DNA of 64,000 nucleotides from Gemmatimonadaceae bacterium (GTDB lineage: Bacteria > Latescibacterota > UBA2968 > UBA8231): positions 21,265 to 85,264 of the forward strand of contig JAPOZM010000105.1 in assembly GCA_026706075.1 (NCBI GenBank). Direction: 5' to 3'. The notes beneath the pieces are model-generated. The model was not told the origin of the DNA. It did not search any database and saw nothing but the letters and a program-made list of their open reading frames with translations. This document shows positions 1 to 10,500 of the stretch, in pieces. Made by a program: the position numbers and the translations under genes. Numbering within the stretch: the first letter of the stretch is position 1; each line of letters begins with the position of its first letter.

Positions 1-2
1 TC

Positions 3-788
3 ACCGAGCAGTGGCCGGGTCCGAAGGGCGTGGAGGACTACGTGGAGGCGCCGACCTGCTTCCTCTCGGGCGACCAGGGCCGCACCTGGGACGGGCCCTT
101 CCGGATCCCGGACCCCGAGGGATCGCCCTGGACCGGGCGCCCCTGGAGGCTGAACGAGGGGGACTTCGCCGAGATGGACGACGGCACCCTGGTCTGCTAC
201 CTGCGCGAGGACGGCGAGGGCCTGGGCGCCTGGAAGAGCTTCTCCGGGGACGGCGGCCGGGCCTGGTCGACGCCGGTGCGGACCCGGATGACGAGCTGCC
301 TCGGCCGCCCCTCGGTGGGACGCCTGCGCTCGGGGGAGGTGGCCGTCACCTACCGGGTCGCCTGCGGCCTGTCGACCTCCCTGGGCCTCTACGTGGAGAC
401 CGCGGCCGAGGCCCTGCGCGGCGCTCCCGCCCCCGGCGGGGCCCCGGCCGACCCGGAGCAGTACCAGGGCGAGACCGAGGCCCGCTTCGCCTTTCTCGAC
501 AACGACCGCGCCCTGTCGGCCGACAGCGGCTACTCGGGCTGGGTGCAGTTGCCCGACGGCGCCCTCTACGTGGTCAACTATGTCACCGACGACGCGCCCC
601 GCGCCCACATCCGCGGTTACCGCGTCGACCGCGAGGACTGGTACCTCTTTCCCGAGGGGGCGATCCGCGCCAACCACCCCCTGTCGGCGAATCCCACCTA
701 CTACGAGAAGGGCCAGCAGATGGCCCGCGACCAGCAGCTGTGGGTCGACGGCCAGGACTGGTCCCGCCGGGTGCCGACGCAGAAGTAG
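3..788 (+). CDS. BNR/Asp-box sialidase-fold propeller protein, 5' truncated
   Basis: This is the C-terminal part of a sialidase-fold beta-propeller protein; the frame is open to the left edge, so the true start lies outside the window and the GTG at 30 is probably internal. Two Asp-box motifs (S-x-D-x-G-x-x-W) are visible: SGDQGRTW near the beginning and SGDGGRAW about 55 residues later. Asp-boxes mark blade turns in exo-sialidases but also in many unrelated glycan-binding or glycan-cleaving propellers, so no substrate can be named. The arginine triad and nucleophile tyrosine of true sialidases cannot be assigned on this fragment. A second BNR protein is encoded at 16363-17469. The gene is followed 18 bp later by the convergent end of the ankyrin gene. 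Confidence 0.8.
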   Translation, partial: TEQWPGPKGVEDYVEAPTCFLSGDQGRTWDGPFRIPDPEGSPWTGRPWRLNEGDFAEMDDGTLVCYLREDGEGLGAWKSFSGDGGRAWSTPVRTRMTSCLGRPSVGRLRSGEVAVTYRVACGLSTSLGLYVETAAEALRGAPAPGGAPADPEQYQGETEARFAFLDNDRALSADSGYSGWVQLPDGALYVVNYVTDDAPRAHIRGYRVDREDWYLFPEGAIRANHPLSANPTYYEKGQQMARDQQLWVDGQDWSRRVPTQK

Positions 789-806
789 GGTTGCCCCGCC
801 CCGCGT

Positions 807-1928
807 TCACGGCGACTCCTTCAGGAACCTGCACCCGAACCGGGCCAGCTGGATGGCGGTCCTCCCCGCGGGGGTCTCCATCGAGGTGTCGGCCCCGAGG
901 ACGATCAGGATCTCCGCCGCTTCCACCTCGCCGGTGTAGGTCGACCGGTGCAGGGGCGTGCGCCCCTTCGAGTCGGGCCGGTCCAGGTCGGCGCCGTGGG
1001 AGGCCAACAGCCAGATCATCTCCGTGTGTCCCCACTCCGCGGCCAGGTGCAGGGGCGTGCGGTCGGTCCCGGTCGCGGCATCGACCTCGGCTCCCTTGGC
1101 CAGCAGCCAGGCCGCGCAGCGGCGGGCATCGCCCCGCACCGCCCAGTGGAGCGGCGTCATGCCGGCCTCGTGGCGGTCGGTGACCGCCGCCTCCCCTCTC
1201 CCCACCAGTTCCCGCACGCGGTCCAGGTCGTCCCGGCCGCAGGCCGAGTAGACGTCGTAGTACGCCCCGCGCTCGAGAAGGAACTCGGCGAACCGCATCC
1301 GCTCCCCCCACAGCCGGGGATTGTGCCAGGGTGAGAAGGCGCCGTCGAAGGGCGGCGCCACGGCGTCCTGCAGCACCGTCCGGCCCCGTTCGCCGTTGCC
1401 GGTCAGCTCGGCTTCCGGGTCGCCTCCGTACCCGAGGACGAACTCCGCCACTTCCCGCGGCCTGCCGATGCACCCGTAGAGCAGGGTCGCGTGGCCGGGG
1501 ATGCCCCTGGGTTTGGCGTTCACCACGTTGGCGTTGGAGACCCCCGCATCGAAGAGCGTCCGCAGGGACTCGAGGTTGCCGTTGGCGAAGGCCCGGAAGA
1601 CCGGGTGGTACTCGTGCCGGCGGTCCATCCCCGTCTGGCAGTCGTAGAGGTGGTCGACGCCCTGCTCCAGCAGGAACCGCACCGCTTCGTGGGTCCCGTG
1701 GTAGACGGTGGCCGGCACCAGGGCCAGCGGTCCGACGGTGTCCACCAGGGTAGGGTCCTCCTTCAGGAGGGCCTTCATCCGGGGCACGTCGCACTCGGCG
1801 TGGCTGTCGTCGCTCGCCCTGTGAGCGGCGGCGGTGACGAACTCCCGCTCCCGGCGGGTCAACCTGCGGCCCTCCCGCCGCTCGAAGGCCGCCTCCAGCT
1901 TGATCCTCACACTCTCCGCGGGGTCCAT
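807..1928 (-). CDS. Ankyrin-repeat protein
   Basis: A 373-residue protein with no signal peptide or membrane segment, so probably cytoplasmic. The C-terminal third has three clear ankyrin repeats with T-P-L-H-x-A consensus (MTPLHWAV, RTPLHLAAEWGH, RTPLHRSTYTGE), and weaker ankyrin-like helices precede them (HEAVRFLLEQG, ESLRTLFDAG). Ankyrin repeats bind proteins; no enzymatic domain is visible. I chose the ATG at 1928 because the upstream extension of the frame lies inside the neighbouring gene. It starts 5 bp after the stop of the HEAT/CBM9 lipoprotein gene, so the two are very likely co-transcribed. The repeats resemble those inside the giant secreted protein at 4598-10705, which suggests shared ancestry within this genome. 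Confidence 0.85.
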   Translation of the reverse strand: MDPAESVRIKLEAAFERREGRRLTRREREFVTAAAHRASDDSHAECDVPRMKALLKEDPTLVDTVGPLALVPATVYHGTHEAVRFLLEQGVDHLYDCQTGMDRRHEYHPVFRAFANGNLESLRTLFDAGVSNANVVNAKPRGIPGHATLLYGCIGRPREVAEFVLGYGGDPEAELTGNGERGRTVLQDAVAPPFDGAFSPWHNPRLWGERMRFAEFLLERGAYYDVYSACGRDDLDRVRELVGRGEAAVTDRHEAGMTPLHWAVRGDARRCAAWLLAKGAEVDAATGTDRTPLHLAAEWGHTEMIWLLASHGADLDRPDSKGRTPLHRSTYTGEVEAAEILIVLGADTSMETPAGRTAIQLARFGCRFLKESP

Positions 1929-1933
1929 TGTGG

Positions 1934-3298
1934 TCAGCGGAACAACAGCGCGCCGAACTCGTCTGGGCTGTGCGCGTTCATGCCGAAGGTGCGGACCCAC
2001 TGTGTGTACTCCCGCCCGCGGAAAGTCCGCACGAAGTTGACCCCCCAGACCGTCCCGGGCTTCGGCCGCGGCAGCTGCGGCTGTCCGAACTCCAGCCGGT
2101 ATTCCACCGACCAGAGATCGTCCCCGACATGGGCGGCCGCCCGGCCGTCGGCCTCCCATTCACGGTCGATACCGCCTCTCCCGGATATGAACCTGTCCGA
2201 TACGACCCCCCTCGTGTTGACCCCGCTGTGCACGTAGTCCCGACGATCGAGGTCCGCATCGATGAAGAGTTCCACCATGTCCTCCCTGAAGATGTGTTCG
2301 TCGTGACCGCTGTCCGTGACCACGAGGCTGTCGAGCTGATCGTCGAACCCCCGGAACCCGAGGAACAGGGCCTCGGACGTGTAGCCCACGAGGAACTCGC
2401 TCCGCAGATCGGAGGACACGGCGGCATTGTGGGTCCCGCTGAACTGGTAGAAGGTGTCGGCCCGCGCCGCCTCGGCCCACACGGTCTCGTCGAGCCGTCC
2501 GTCGATGCGCGGCTCCGACCGCAACCGGGGAACGTCCAGGAGCATGCCGTGTTGCCGCAGACGCTCCAGACCCTCGTCGACCTGGCCGTGGTCGTAGAGG
2601 TGCCGGGCGAGCCGGTAGTTGGCTCGCTTGCCGCCGGGCCAGGCAGCGACGGCCTGACGGTAGAGATCCGCCGCCAGGTCCAGATCGGCCTCGAGCTCGG
2701 CCTTGCGGGCGGCGGCCAGGAACTCGTCCACCGCCCCGGCGAGCCGGATCCGGGCCTCCATGCGGGTGCCGCTGTGGCTGGAGCCCGCGAACCTCAGCGC
2801 CTGGGCGTGGATCCGCCTTCGCAGGTCCTCGTCCAGTGCGTCGAGACGGTTCAGGGCCAGGAGGCACTCATGGAGGACAGAAGGATCCGACTCTGCCTCC
2901 AGGGCCTGCAGGAGGGCGCCCGCGGCCTCGAGGCGCCTCTGGACCCCCAGCCCCCGGGCGATGCGGGCGCGGACCGCGGGGTCGCCGTCGGTGAGCAGGT
3001 GGTGCTCCAGACGGGGGAGGATGCGTCCGTCCTCGACCCGCGTCATCAGGCTGAGCAGGATGTCGACCAGGTGGGGGCGCGCAGCGCCCCGGGAGGGATC
3101 CTCGAGGGCCGCCAGCAGCGGCGGCACGGCGCGGTCGGTGGCCAGCAGCAGCTCCTGGCGCGCCGATTCCCGTTCTTCCGGGTCTTCGAGCCGCTCCACC
3201 AGGTCGTCGAGATTCGGCCCGCAGGCGGTCAGGCCCAGGGCCTGCAGGAGGAGGAGGGCGTGCCTGAGTCCCCTGGTGGCGGTCCGTCGGTCGCTCAT
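1934..3298 (-). CDS. Lipoprotein with HEAT-like, TPR-like and CBM9-like domains
   Basis: A 454-residue predicted lipoprotein. The N-terminus has a hydrophobic stretch and lipobox LTAC ending at Cys26, so the mature protein should be lipid-anchored. Residues ~30-200 are helical HEAT-like repeats (ESARQELLLATDRAVPPLLAAL and similar), and ~205-270 contains a TPR-like helical pair (ADLYRQAVAAWPGGKRANYRLA, over the helix ends). From ~260 to the end is a CBM9/DOMON-like beta-sandwich opening with EPRIDGRLDETVW, the family signature I-D-G-x-L-D-x-x-W. CBM9-type modules bind sugar ends in xylanases, but many secreted copies have unknown ligands. The ATG at 3298 is supported by a GGAGGG Shine-Dalgarno just upstream and by the signal sequence; the longer frame reads non-coding leader. 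It heads a two-gene unit with the ankyrin gene. Confidence 0.82.
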   Translation of the reverse strand: MSDRRTATRGLRHALLLLQALGLTACGPNLDDLVERLEDPEERESARQELLLATDRAVPPLLAALEDPSRGAARPHLVDILLSLMTRVEDGRILPRLEHHLLTDGDPAVRARIARGLGVQRRLEAAGALLQALEAESDPSVLHECLLALNRLDALDEDLRRRIHAQALRFAGSSHSGTRMEARIRLAGAVDEFLAAARKAELEADLDLAADLYRQAVAAWPGGKRANYRLARHLYDHGQVDEGLERLRQHGMLLDVPRLRSEPRIDGRLDETVWAEAARADTFYQFSGTHNAAVSSDLRSEFLVGYTSEALFLGFRGFDDQLDSLVVTDSGHDEHIFREDMVELFIDADLDRRDYVHSGVNTRGVVSDRFISGRGGIDREWEADGRAAAHVGDDLWSVEYRLEFGQPQLPRPKPGTVWGVNFVRTFRGREYTQWVRTFGMNAHSPDEFGALLFR

Positions 3299-3445
3299 CG
3301 GAAAACCCTCCCTTCCGAGGCGAGTCCGGGCTCCCGGGCGCCTGTCGACGCCGTCGCCGTCGGCGGCCACTTGAGCCCGGCCTCCCGGCAGCACACAATA
3401 CGACACTCCCGCCGCCGATGCGTCCACCCCTCAGGAGCCGTCCCC

Positions 3446-4525
3446 ATGACTCGACCTTCGCCCGACCTGCACCAGGTCGACCCCCTCACCGAGAAGCAGA
3501 TCGCTCTGTTCAAGCGCGACGGCATGCTGATCCTGCCGGGAGTGCTCGACCCGGACCTGTGCCGCCGGGCCCGGGACCAGATGTGGGAGATCATCGGCGA
3601 GCACCGCCCCGCCATGCGACGTGACGATCCCGCCACCTGGGTCCCCTTCTCCGAGGAGGAGAAGGCCTCCTACCCGCGCGCCGACACCGGGGGCGATCCG
3701 TACTTCTCCGGCAGCAACCACCGGTACTACATCCGCAACGGAGTCGAGGAGCTGCTGCTGGATCTGGCGCCCCGAGCCCTGTGGGGCGTCGCCGAGCAGC
3801 TGCTGGGCGAGGGCGAGGTGGTGTGGCCCGCGGGCGCCGACGAGGCCGGCGAGACCATCGGCCCGTGCCTGCTGACCGAAGGGACCCTCGGGGGCTTCGA
3901 TCCCCACCTCGGCGGCGAGCCCGAGAAGTGGACCGGTCCGGCCACGGGCCGGACCGAGCAGGTGCGCCTGCCGAAGACCGGGCCCACCTGGATGACGGCC
4001 CAGGGCACGCGCGGGCTCTACTGCACCCTCCCGAACAGCCCGCCGCCCCCCGCCCACTACCGCGGCGCCCACGCCGAGGCCCTCTACGAGACGCGCTGGC
4101 GGATCCAGATCGCCGCCTACATCGACGACCTGCCCGAGAGGGCCGGCGGCCTGACCCTGTTCCCGGGGAGCCACCGGCGCATCTGGGACCACCGGGAGGC
4201 CCTGCACCGGGACTGCCCGCCGCCCGCCGTGCCGGAGGGCTCGCCGGAGTGGAACGGGTACACCGCGCCCCCCCTCCCGGAGATCAAGGCCGACACCGAG
4301 CCGGTGGAGACGGCCGGCCCCTCGGGCTCGGTCGTGCTCTGGCACGCGAACCTCCTGCACATGGCCGGTCAGAACCAGCGCCGCGACGTGATCCGCCAGG
4401 CGACGATCTACGCCTTCGCCAAGACCACCGAGTCGGTGCCGGACGAGGTGGTCAAGCGGGACCCCAGCGGCGATCTGTGGCGGGACTGGTCGGAGGCGGT
4501 TCGCTCGATCGAGGCGGCAGCGTAG
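3446..4525 (+). CDS. Phytanoyl-CoA dioxygenase (PhyH) family protein
   Basis: A 359-residue member of the PhyH family of Fe(II)/2-oxoglutarate-dependent oxygenases, which hydroxylate diverse small molecules. Visible landmarks are an H-A-E at His209/Glu211, which may serve as the iron-binding H-x-D/E pair, the family motif F-P-G-S-H at ~239-243, and a distal His305 in LLHMAGQN followed by arginines that would hold 2-oxoglutarate. An Asp is more usual than Glu211. The first ~35 residues (DPLTEKQIALFKRDGMLILP) are the typical PhyH N-terminus. The start at 3446 is preceded by GGAG; a much longer open frame upstream is antisense to the lipoprotein gene. It is divergent from that lipoprotein gene and convergent with the giant gene. 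The substrate is unknown. Confidence 0.88.
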   Translation: MTRPSPDLHQVDPLTEKQIALFKRDGMLILPGVLDPDLCRRARDQMWEIIGEHRPAMRRDDPATWVPFSEEEKASYPRADTGGDPYFSGSNHRYYIRNGVEELLLDLAPRALWGVAEQLLGEGEVVWPAGADEAGETIGPCLLTEGTLGGFDPHLGGEPEKWTGPATGRTEQVRLPKTGPTWMTAQGTRGLYCTLPNSPPPPAHYRGAHAEALYETRWRIQIAAYIDDLPERAGGLTLFPGSHRRIWDHREALHRDCPPPAVPEGSPEWNGYTAPPLPEIKADTEPVETAGPSGSVVLWHANLLHMAGQNQRRDVIRQATIYAFAKTTESVPDEVVKRDPSGDLWRDWSEAVRSIEAAA

Positions 4526-4564
4526 AGCGGACGGTCACCCCGCGGCAGCACGGCATCGCGCCGC

Positions 4565-4584
4565 CGGCCGCGTCAGTGCGGCCG
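4565..4584. terminator. Possible bidirectional hairpin between convergent genes
   Basis: A perfect 7-bp stem (CGGCCGC / GCGGCCG) with a 6-nt loop lies in the 72-bp gap between the convergent PhyH gene and giant gene. There is no T-tract on either side, so intrinsic termination is only a possibility. Confidence 0.3.
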
Positions 4585-4597
4585 ATGGGATGGCGGA

Positions 4598-7500
4598 TCA
4601 GCGCGCAGCGGCCGCCTCGGCCAGCGGCAGCAGCCAGAGCACCTGTTCCGGCGCGTGGCCCTCGTCAGCCGGGATGCCCCGGTCGTGCACGGTGGCGGCG
4701 CCCTCCAGCCTCCCGTGGTTCCCGTGAGGCGACCGGTCGGCCAGCGGCTCGGGCCCGTCCATCGGCCACCAGCCCACCAGCCCCGGCTCGTCCCCGCGCA
4801 GCCCGTCCCGCATCGACGCCCGGATCTGCTCCCGGGTGCGGGCCACGTTCCAGATCTGCACGTCGTCGAGCAGGGCCGGCGTGTGCTCCTCGTAGCCGGT
4901 GGACCCGATCCAGACCGGGTTGCCGGTGGACGAGATCCTCTTCCCCGGCACCTCGGCTTCGGCCGCCAGTTCCCCGTTCACGTACACCCGCATGCGCTCG
5001 CCGTCGTAGGTGCCGGCGTAGTGGGCCCACTCGAGATAGGGCAGGGAGAAGGCGGTCAGGTTCGTCTGCCCATCCTCCCAGCGCAGGCGGAAGCCGCCGC
5101 CGCCGCCGGGCATGTGAAGCACGTACGACCACGTCTCGTCGACCTGCCGCCACTTGCCGAGCACGGTGCCGCCGCGGTCGATGCGGTAGACCCAGGCGGC
5201 GAGGGTGATCTCCTCGCGGATGTCGAGGGAGAGAGTCGGCTCCACGTGTGCGTATCCGAGCTCGCCCCGCAGGCCCTGCGTCCGGGCCCGCACCCGGTGG
5301 ATGCCGTGCTCCGGCCCCGCCTCGAGCAGCAGGGCCTCCAGGTTCTGATCGAGGGAGGCGCCGGCGTCGCGCAGCAGAACCTCGATCCCGGCGTGCTCGT
5401 GCTCGACGGCCAGGTCGAGGGCCGACCAGCCGTCCCATCGCCGCGCCTGGATCTGCCCCGGCTCCTCCTCCAGGACCTGACGGACCCGGCCTTCGTCCCC
5501 GGCCAGGACCGCCGAGATCAGGTCGACCTCGGCGCCGCGGTCGAGCAGCAGGGCGATGAAGGAGCTCCCGCAGCGTCCTTCCAAGTGGGCGCGCTGCAGG
5601 GGGGTGCGGCCCCGGTTGTCGACGGCGTTCACCTCGGCGCCGCGGTCCAGCAGCAGGGCGGCGATCTCCTCGTCGCAGTCGTCGGCCGCCTCGTGCAGCG
5701 GTGTGCCGCGGTGGCCCGTGTCGTGCCGCAGGTCGATCTCGGCGTGGACGAGATCCGGGTCCCGGTCGAGCTCCTCCACGATTCGATCGAGGTGGCCGAG
5801 CATGATGAGATGACCCAGGTCGTACCGCCCCCCCGCCGCGATCAGGGCCTCGAGGGTGGCGATGTAGGCCGCCTTGTATCGCCTCTCGTGGGCCCCCTCG
5901 TGGGCCGTCTCCGACATGACCTCGTCGTCCGCCACGCCGCCGTGGGCGAGGTACAGCCCGGTCAGCCGGGCGTTGCCGAAGAACCCCGCATAGCCCGTGG
6001 CCGTCAGCCCCGTGCCGCGCGCCTGGCCGCCGCGGGCGTTGACGTCGGCGCCGTGCTCGATCAGCAGCCGCGCGATCTCGTGCTCCGCGTCGGTGGCCGA
6101 CGTGTAGACCGTGACCACGCGATGGAGGAAGGTGCTGCCCTCGCGATAGGCGTCCGGCGAGTAGATCCTCCTCCGGGCCAGGTCCGGGTCGCGTTGGAGG
6201 AGAGCCGCCACGGAGGCCGCATCGTCGCGGTCGATGGCCATCACCATGGCCAGGACGTCGGCCACCTCCCCGGCGGGCCTCACCGGATACTCTTCGCCGG
6301 CATCGACCGCGAAGCCGGCCATGGCCACGTCGCGCAGCGAAACCCTCCACAGTCCCCCGGGCGAGCCTCGCCGCTCGTGGTAGGTGATGAACGGACGCAG
6401 CCCCAGCCACCAGGCCGCTTCGCCGACGAGGCGCGTCTTCTCCGCCCCGGCGCCCAGCAAGGTGACCGAGCTGACCAGCTCGAGGGGCTGTCCGTACGTG
6501 CCCGGAGCCAGCTGCACCGTATCCCCGGGACTCGTCGCCTCGAGGGCCTGCCGGATCGCCGCGAAGGGGCGGGCGGCGCTGCCGTCGCCGTCCGGGCCGG
6601 CGTCGTCGTCGACGTGAAAGCGGGTGCCCAGGTCCTCGATCGACAGATCGACCGTCGATCGCCCGTCCTGCCGGACGCGCACCTCCCGGGCGGCGGAGGC
6701 TCGCGCACCGCGCCCCGTGGCCGCCACCGAGTAGCGTCCCCCCTCCACGCTCCTCTCGTAGCGGCCGTCGCTGCCGGTGAAGGCGAGCAGGGTCGGCCGG
6801 CCGGGCTGCCGGATCTCCACCTGCGCGTCGACGACCGGCCGCCCCCTGTGGACGTCGGTGACGCGTCCGGAGACCAGGCCGAGCCGGCCGAGAAGGCTCT
6901 CGTCGACGACCGGGCTCACCTGGACGTTCAGGCCGTCGTAGCTGTCGACGAAGATCAGATCGGACCGGCTGGCCCCCGAGCCCCGGGGCGTCCAGGTCAC
7001 CCAGTTGCCGAGTCCGCGCCCGTCTGCATCGGAGACCACGACCTCGAAGCCGATCTTCATCCCCGCTTCGATGGGGCCGCCGTGCGGGAATCCCGGCTGC
7101 ACGGGGATCGCCCACTCGTAGACCGTCACGCGGCCCCGGTTGGAGTAGGCGGCCCTGGCGTCGGCGAACCGGGGCAGACCGTTCAGGAACGCCGGGTTGC
7201 CGCTGGCCCGGGCGACGAAGCGGCCCGGGCCCGGGACCATGGCGTAACGGGCGAGGGCGCGCCCGTCCCCGCCCCGGGGTCGAGAGTCGACGTATATCTC
7301 GCACAGGTCCTGGGTGTTGTACGAGGGCCTGTCGGGCAGCACCACCACGTCCTCGTCGCGCACCACGATCGCCAGGTAGAGCAGGCTCTCGGCGGCATCG
7401 TAGCCGACGTGGAAGTTGGCCGTCAGGTCCTCCGGACCTTCCGGCGGCTCCGGCTTGTAGTACTCCGAGAGCTGGTCGATGGGATACGCCGCCATCGCCT

Positions 7501-10500
7501 CGGGCCAGTCGTCGAGCCGGCCGTCGATGGTGATGCCGTCGAGGGGGATGGCGTGGGCCGTGCGCTCGGTCGGCGGCGGAGCAGCGGCTTCCGCCGGCGG
7601 CCTTGGGGCGGCCGGCGCTTCGGCCAGGGGCAGCAGCCACAGCACCCGCTCCGGCGCGTGGCCCTCGTCGGCGGGGATACCCGAGGCGTGGACGGCCGCC
7701 GAGCCCTCCAGGCGCCCGTGGTTTCCGTGGGGCGACCGGTCGGCCAGCGGATCGGGCCCGTCCATCGGCCACCAGCCCACCAGACCCGGCTCGTCGCCCC
7801 GGAGCCCTTCGTGCATGGACCGCCGGATCTGTTCCGGCGTGCGCGCCACGTTCCAGATCTGGGCGTCGTCGATCAGGGCCGCCGTGTGATCGAGGTAGCC
7901 GCTGGCGCCGATCCAGACCGGGTTGGACGTCGAGTTGATCCGCTTGCCGGCCACCGGCTCCTCGGCCACTACCTCGCCGTTGACGAAGACCCGCATGCGG
8001 GCCCCGTCGTAGGTGGCCGCGTAGTGGACCCACTCGTGGTACGGCAGCCAGTACCCCCGCAGGCCGGTCTGGCTGCCGTCCTCCCAGCGCAGGATGAATC
8101 CGCCCCGGGGCAGGTGCAGCACGTACGACCAGGTCTCGTCCACCTGCCGCCACTTGCCGATGAGGGTGCCGGCGCCGCCGCCGTCGTCGACCCGCCAGAG
8201 CCAGGCCGCCAGGGTGATCTGGTCGCGGATATCGAGGGAGGCCGCCGGCTCCAGGTGCATCCAGCCCGGATCGCCGCGCGTCACCGTGACCTGCGACAAC
8301 ACACTGTGCACGCCGTCTGACGGGCCTGCCTCGGCCAGCATCGACTGCACCCGCTGGTTGAAGGCGCCCCCCGCCGCGCGCAGGAGCGTCTCGAGCTCGG
8401 CGTCCTCGCGGTCCACCGCGACATCGAGGGCGGAGCGCCCGTCCCGGCGCAGCTGCCGGATCCGCGCCGGGTCTTCGGAGAGGATGGCGCGCACCCTCTC
8501 GACGTCTCCGGTCATCACCGCGGAGATGAAGTCCACCTCGGCGCCGCGGTCGAGGAGCAGGTCGACGAGGTCCTCACCGCAGCCGCCCTCCAGGGCGCGC
8601 TGCAGCGGCGTCCTGCCCTCGCTGTCGAGCCCGTTCACGTCGGCGCCGCGGTCGAGGAGGGCCGCGGCGACTTCGGTCTCGCAGCCGGCGGCGGCGTGGG
8701 TCAGCGGCGCCCCGGTCGTTCCCCGGTCCCGGATCATCGGCGACATCTCGTGAAGGCGCCGGGGATCCTCGTCGACCTCGGCCAGCAGCCTCTCCACGTG
8801 TCCGAGCGCGACGAGGTGGGCCAGGTCGTAGGGGCCGCCCGCCGCGATCAGCATCTCGAAGGCCGGGATGTAGCTCTCCTTGTTGCGCTCCTGGGAGCCC
8901 TCCCTGGCCGTGCCGTGCGTGACCTCGGCGTCGGCCACGCCGCCGTGCGCGAGGTAGAGCTCGACCAGCCGCGGGTTGCCGAAGAACCCCGCGTAGCCGA
9001 GGGCCGTGCGCCCCTGGCCGCGGGCCTGGCCGCCCCTGGCGTTGACGTCGGCGCCGTGGGCGATCAGCAGCCGCGCGATCTCGTGCTCGGCGTCGCTGGC
9101 GTCGGTGTACACGGTGACGACGCGGTGCAGGAAGGTGCTGCCGTGGACCGGCGCATCGGGCGAGTGGATCCGCGCCGACGCCAGGCTCGCGTCCCTCTCG
9201 AGCAGGGCGGCCACGGCGCCGGGATCGTCGCGGTCGACGGCCATCATCATGTTCAGGCTGCCGGCCACCTGCCGTGCGGCGCGCACCGGGTAGCGCTCGC
9301 CGGCGTCGATGCGGAACCCCTCCATGAAGACGTCGCGCAAGGCGATGCGCCACCAGCCCCCCGGCGGCGCCCCGGGGCGGCTGAAGTAGGCGATGAAGGG
9401 GCGCAGGGCCATGCCCCAGGCCGCCTCGCCGGTCACCAGAGTCTCGTCGTACCCGGCGCCGGCGAAGGTGACGCCGCTGACCAGCTCGACGGGGTTGGCG
9501 TAGGTGCCGGGCGCCAGCTGCACGGTGTCGCCGTAGCTCGCCGCCGCCAGGGACTGCTGGATTGTCGCGAAGGGACGCCCGGCGCTGCCGTCGCCGCCGG
9601 GGGACGCATCGTCGTCGACGTGGAAGCGGGTGCCCAGGTCCCGCAGCGCGGCGGTCACCGTCGAGGTCCCGCCGGCGGTGATGTCGACGCCCTCGGCGTG
9701 CGCCCGGTAGCCGTTGGTGTTCAGCCGCACCGTGTACGACCCCGGGGGCAGCGGCTGGCGGGCGAGGCCCCGGGCGCCGGTGACGTCGGCCAGGAACAGC
9801 CTGCCGTCCTGCCAGACCTCGTACCGCGCCCCTTCCAGCGGCGCCCCGCCGCCGCGGGCCTCCACCCGCAGCGTGCCCAGCGGCCCGGCCGCCAGGATGA
9901 GCCGGCCCACGTTGGGCGGCTGGTGCTTGGCCCGGTTGGGCGTCCAGGCGATCCAGGCCGAGGTGTCCCCGGGCCCGTCGTTGTCGACGGCGACCACGTC
10001 GAAGGAGAGGATCCGCCCCGGCCTCAGCTCGACCGGCTCGTCGGCCGACTCGCCGAGGGCGGTGAGGGCCCACTCGTAGACGCTGACGTCGCCGCGGCGC
10101 CCGAACACGGCCCGGGTGCCGACGCTCTCGGCCGACTTCTCGTCGTCGAGGTGCTCGTGGTAGACGGCGGGATTGCCGGCCTCGAAGTAGCCTCCGCCGG
10201 GCGGCACCAGGCTGTAGCAGTAAGGCGGCACGTGCAGGAGCCCGGCCAGGTTGACCTCGCCGGCGTCGGTGGCGCGCACGTTGCGCCAGGCCGCATGCAC
10301 GCGGTCGTCCCAGTGCTCCATGGCGACGTAGATCTTCTGCGTCTCGACGCTGTAGCCGACGCGGAAGCTCGGGCTGAAGTCGGTGCTGGTGCCCAGGTCG
10401 GTCCCCGACAGATCGGTGGACCCGTAGACGTCCGTGTTCTCCCGGGGCGTGAAGACCGCCATGTCGTCGGGCCAGTCGTCGAGCCGGCCGTCGACGGTGA

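Noticed and set aside
1928..3445. Plus-strand N-terminal extension of the PhyH gene
   Set aside because: It covers the HEAT/CBM9 lipoprotein on the other strand and reads as Pro/Arg/Gly-rich shadow sequence; PhyH homology starts after the ATG at 3446.
4655..8320. 1221-codon open frame on the plus strand inside the giant gene
   Set aside because: It is antisense to a gene with clear domains and a strong Shine-Dalgarno; long shadow frames are expected at this GC content, and its translation is low-complexity with no recognisable domain.
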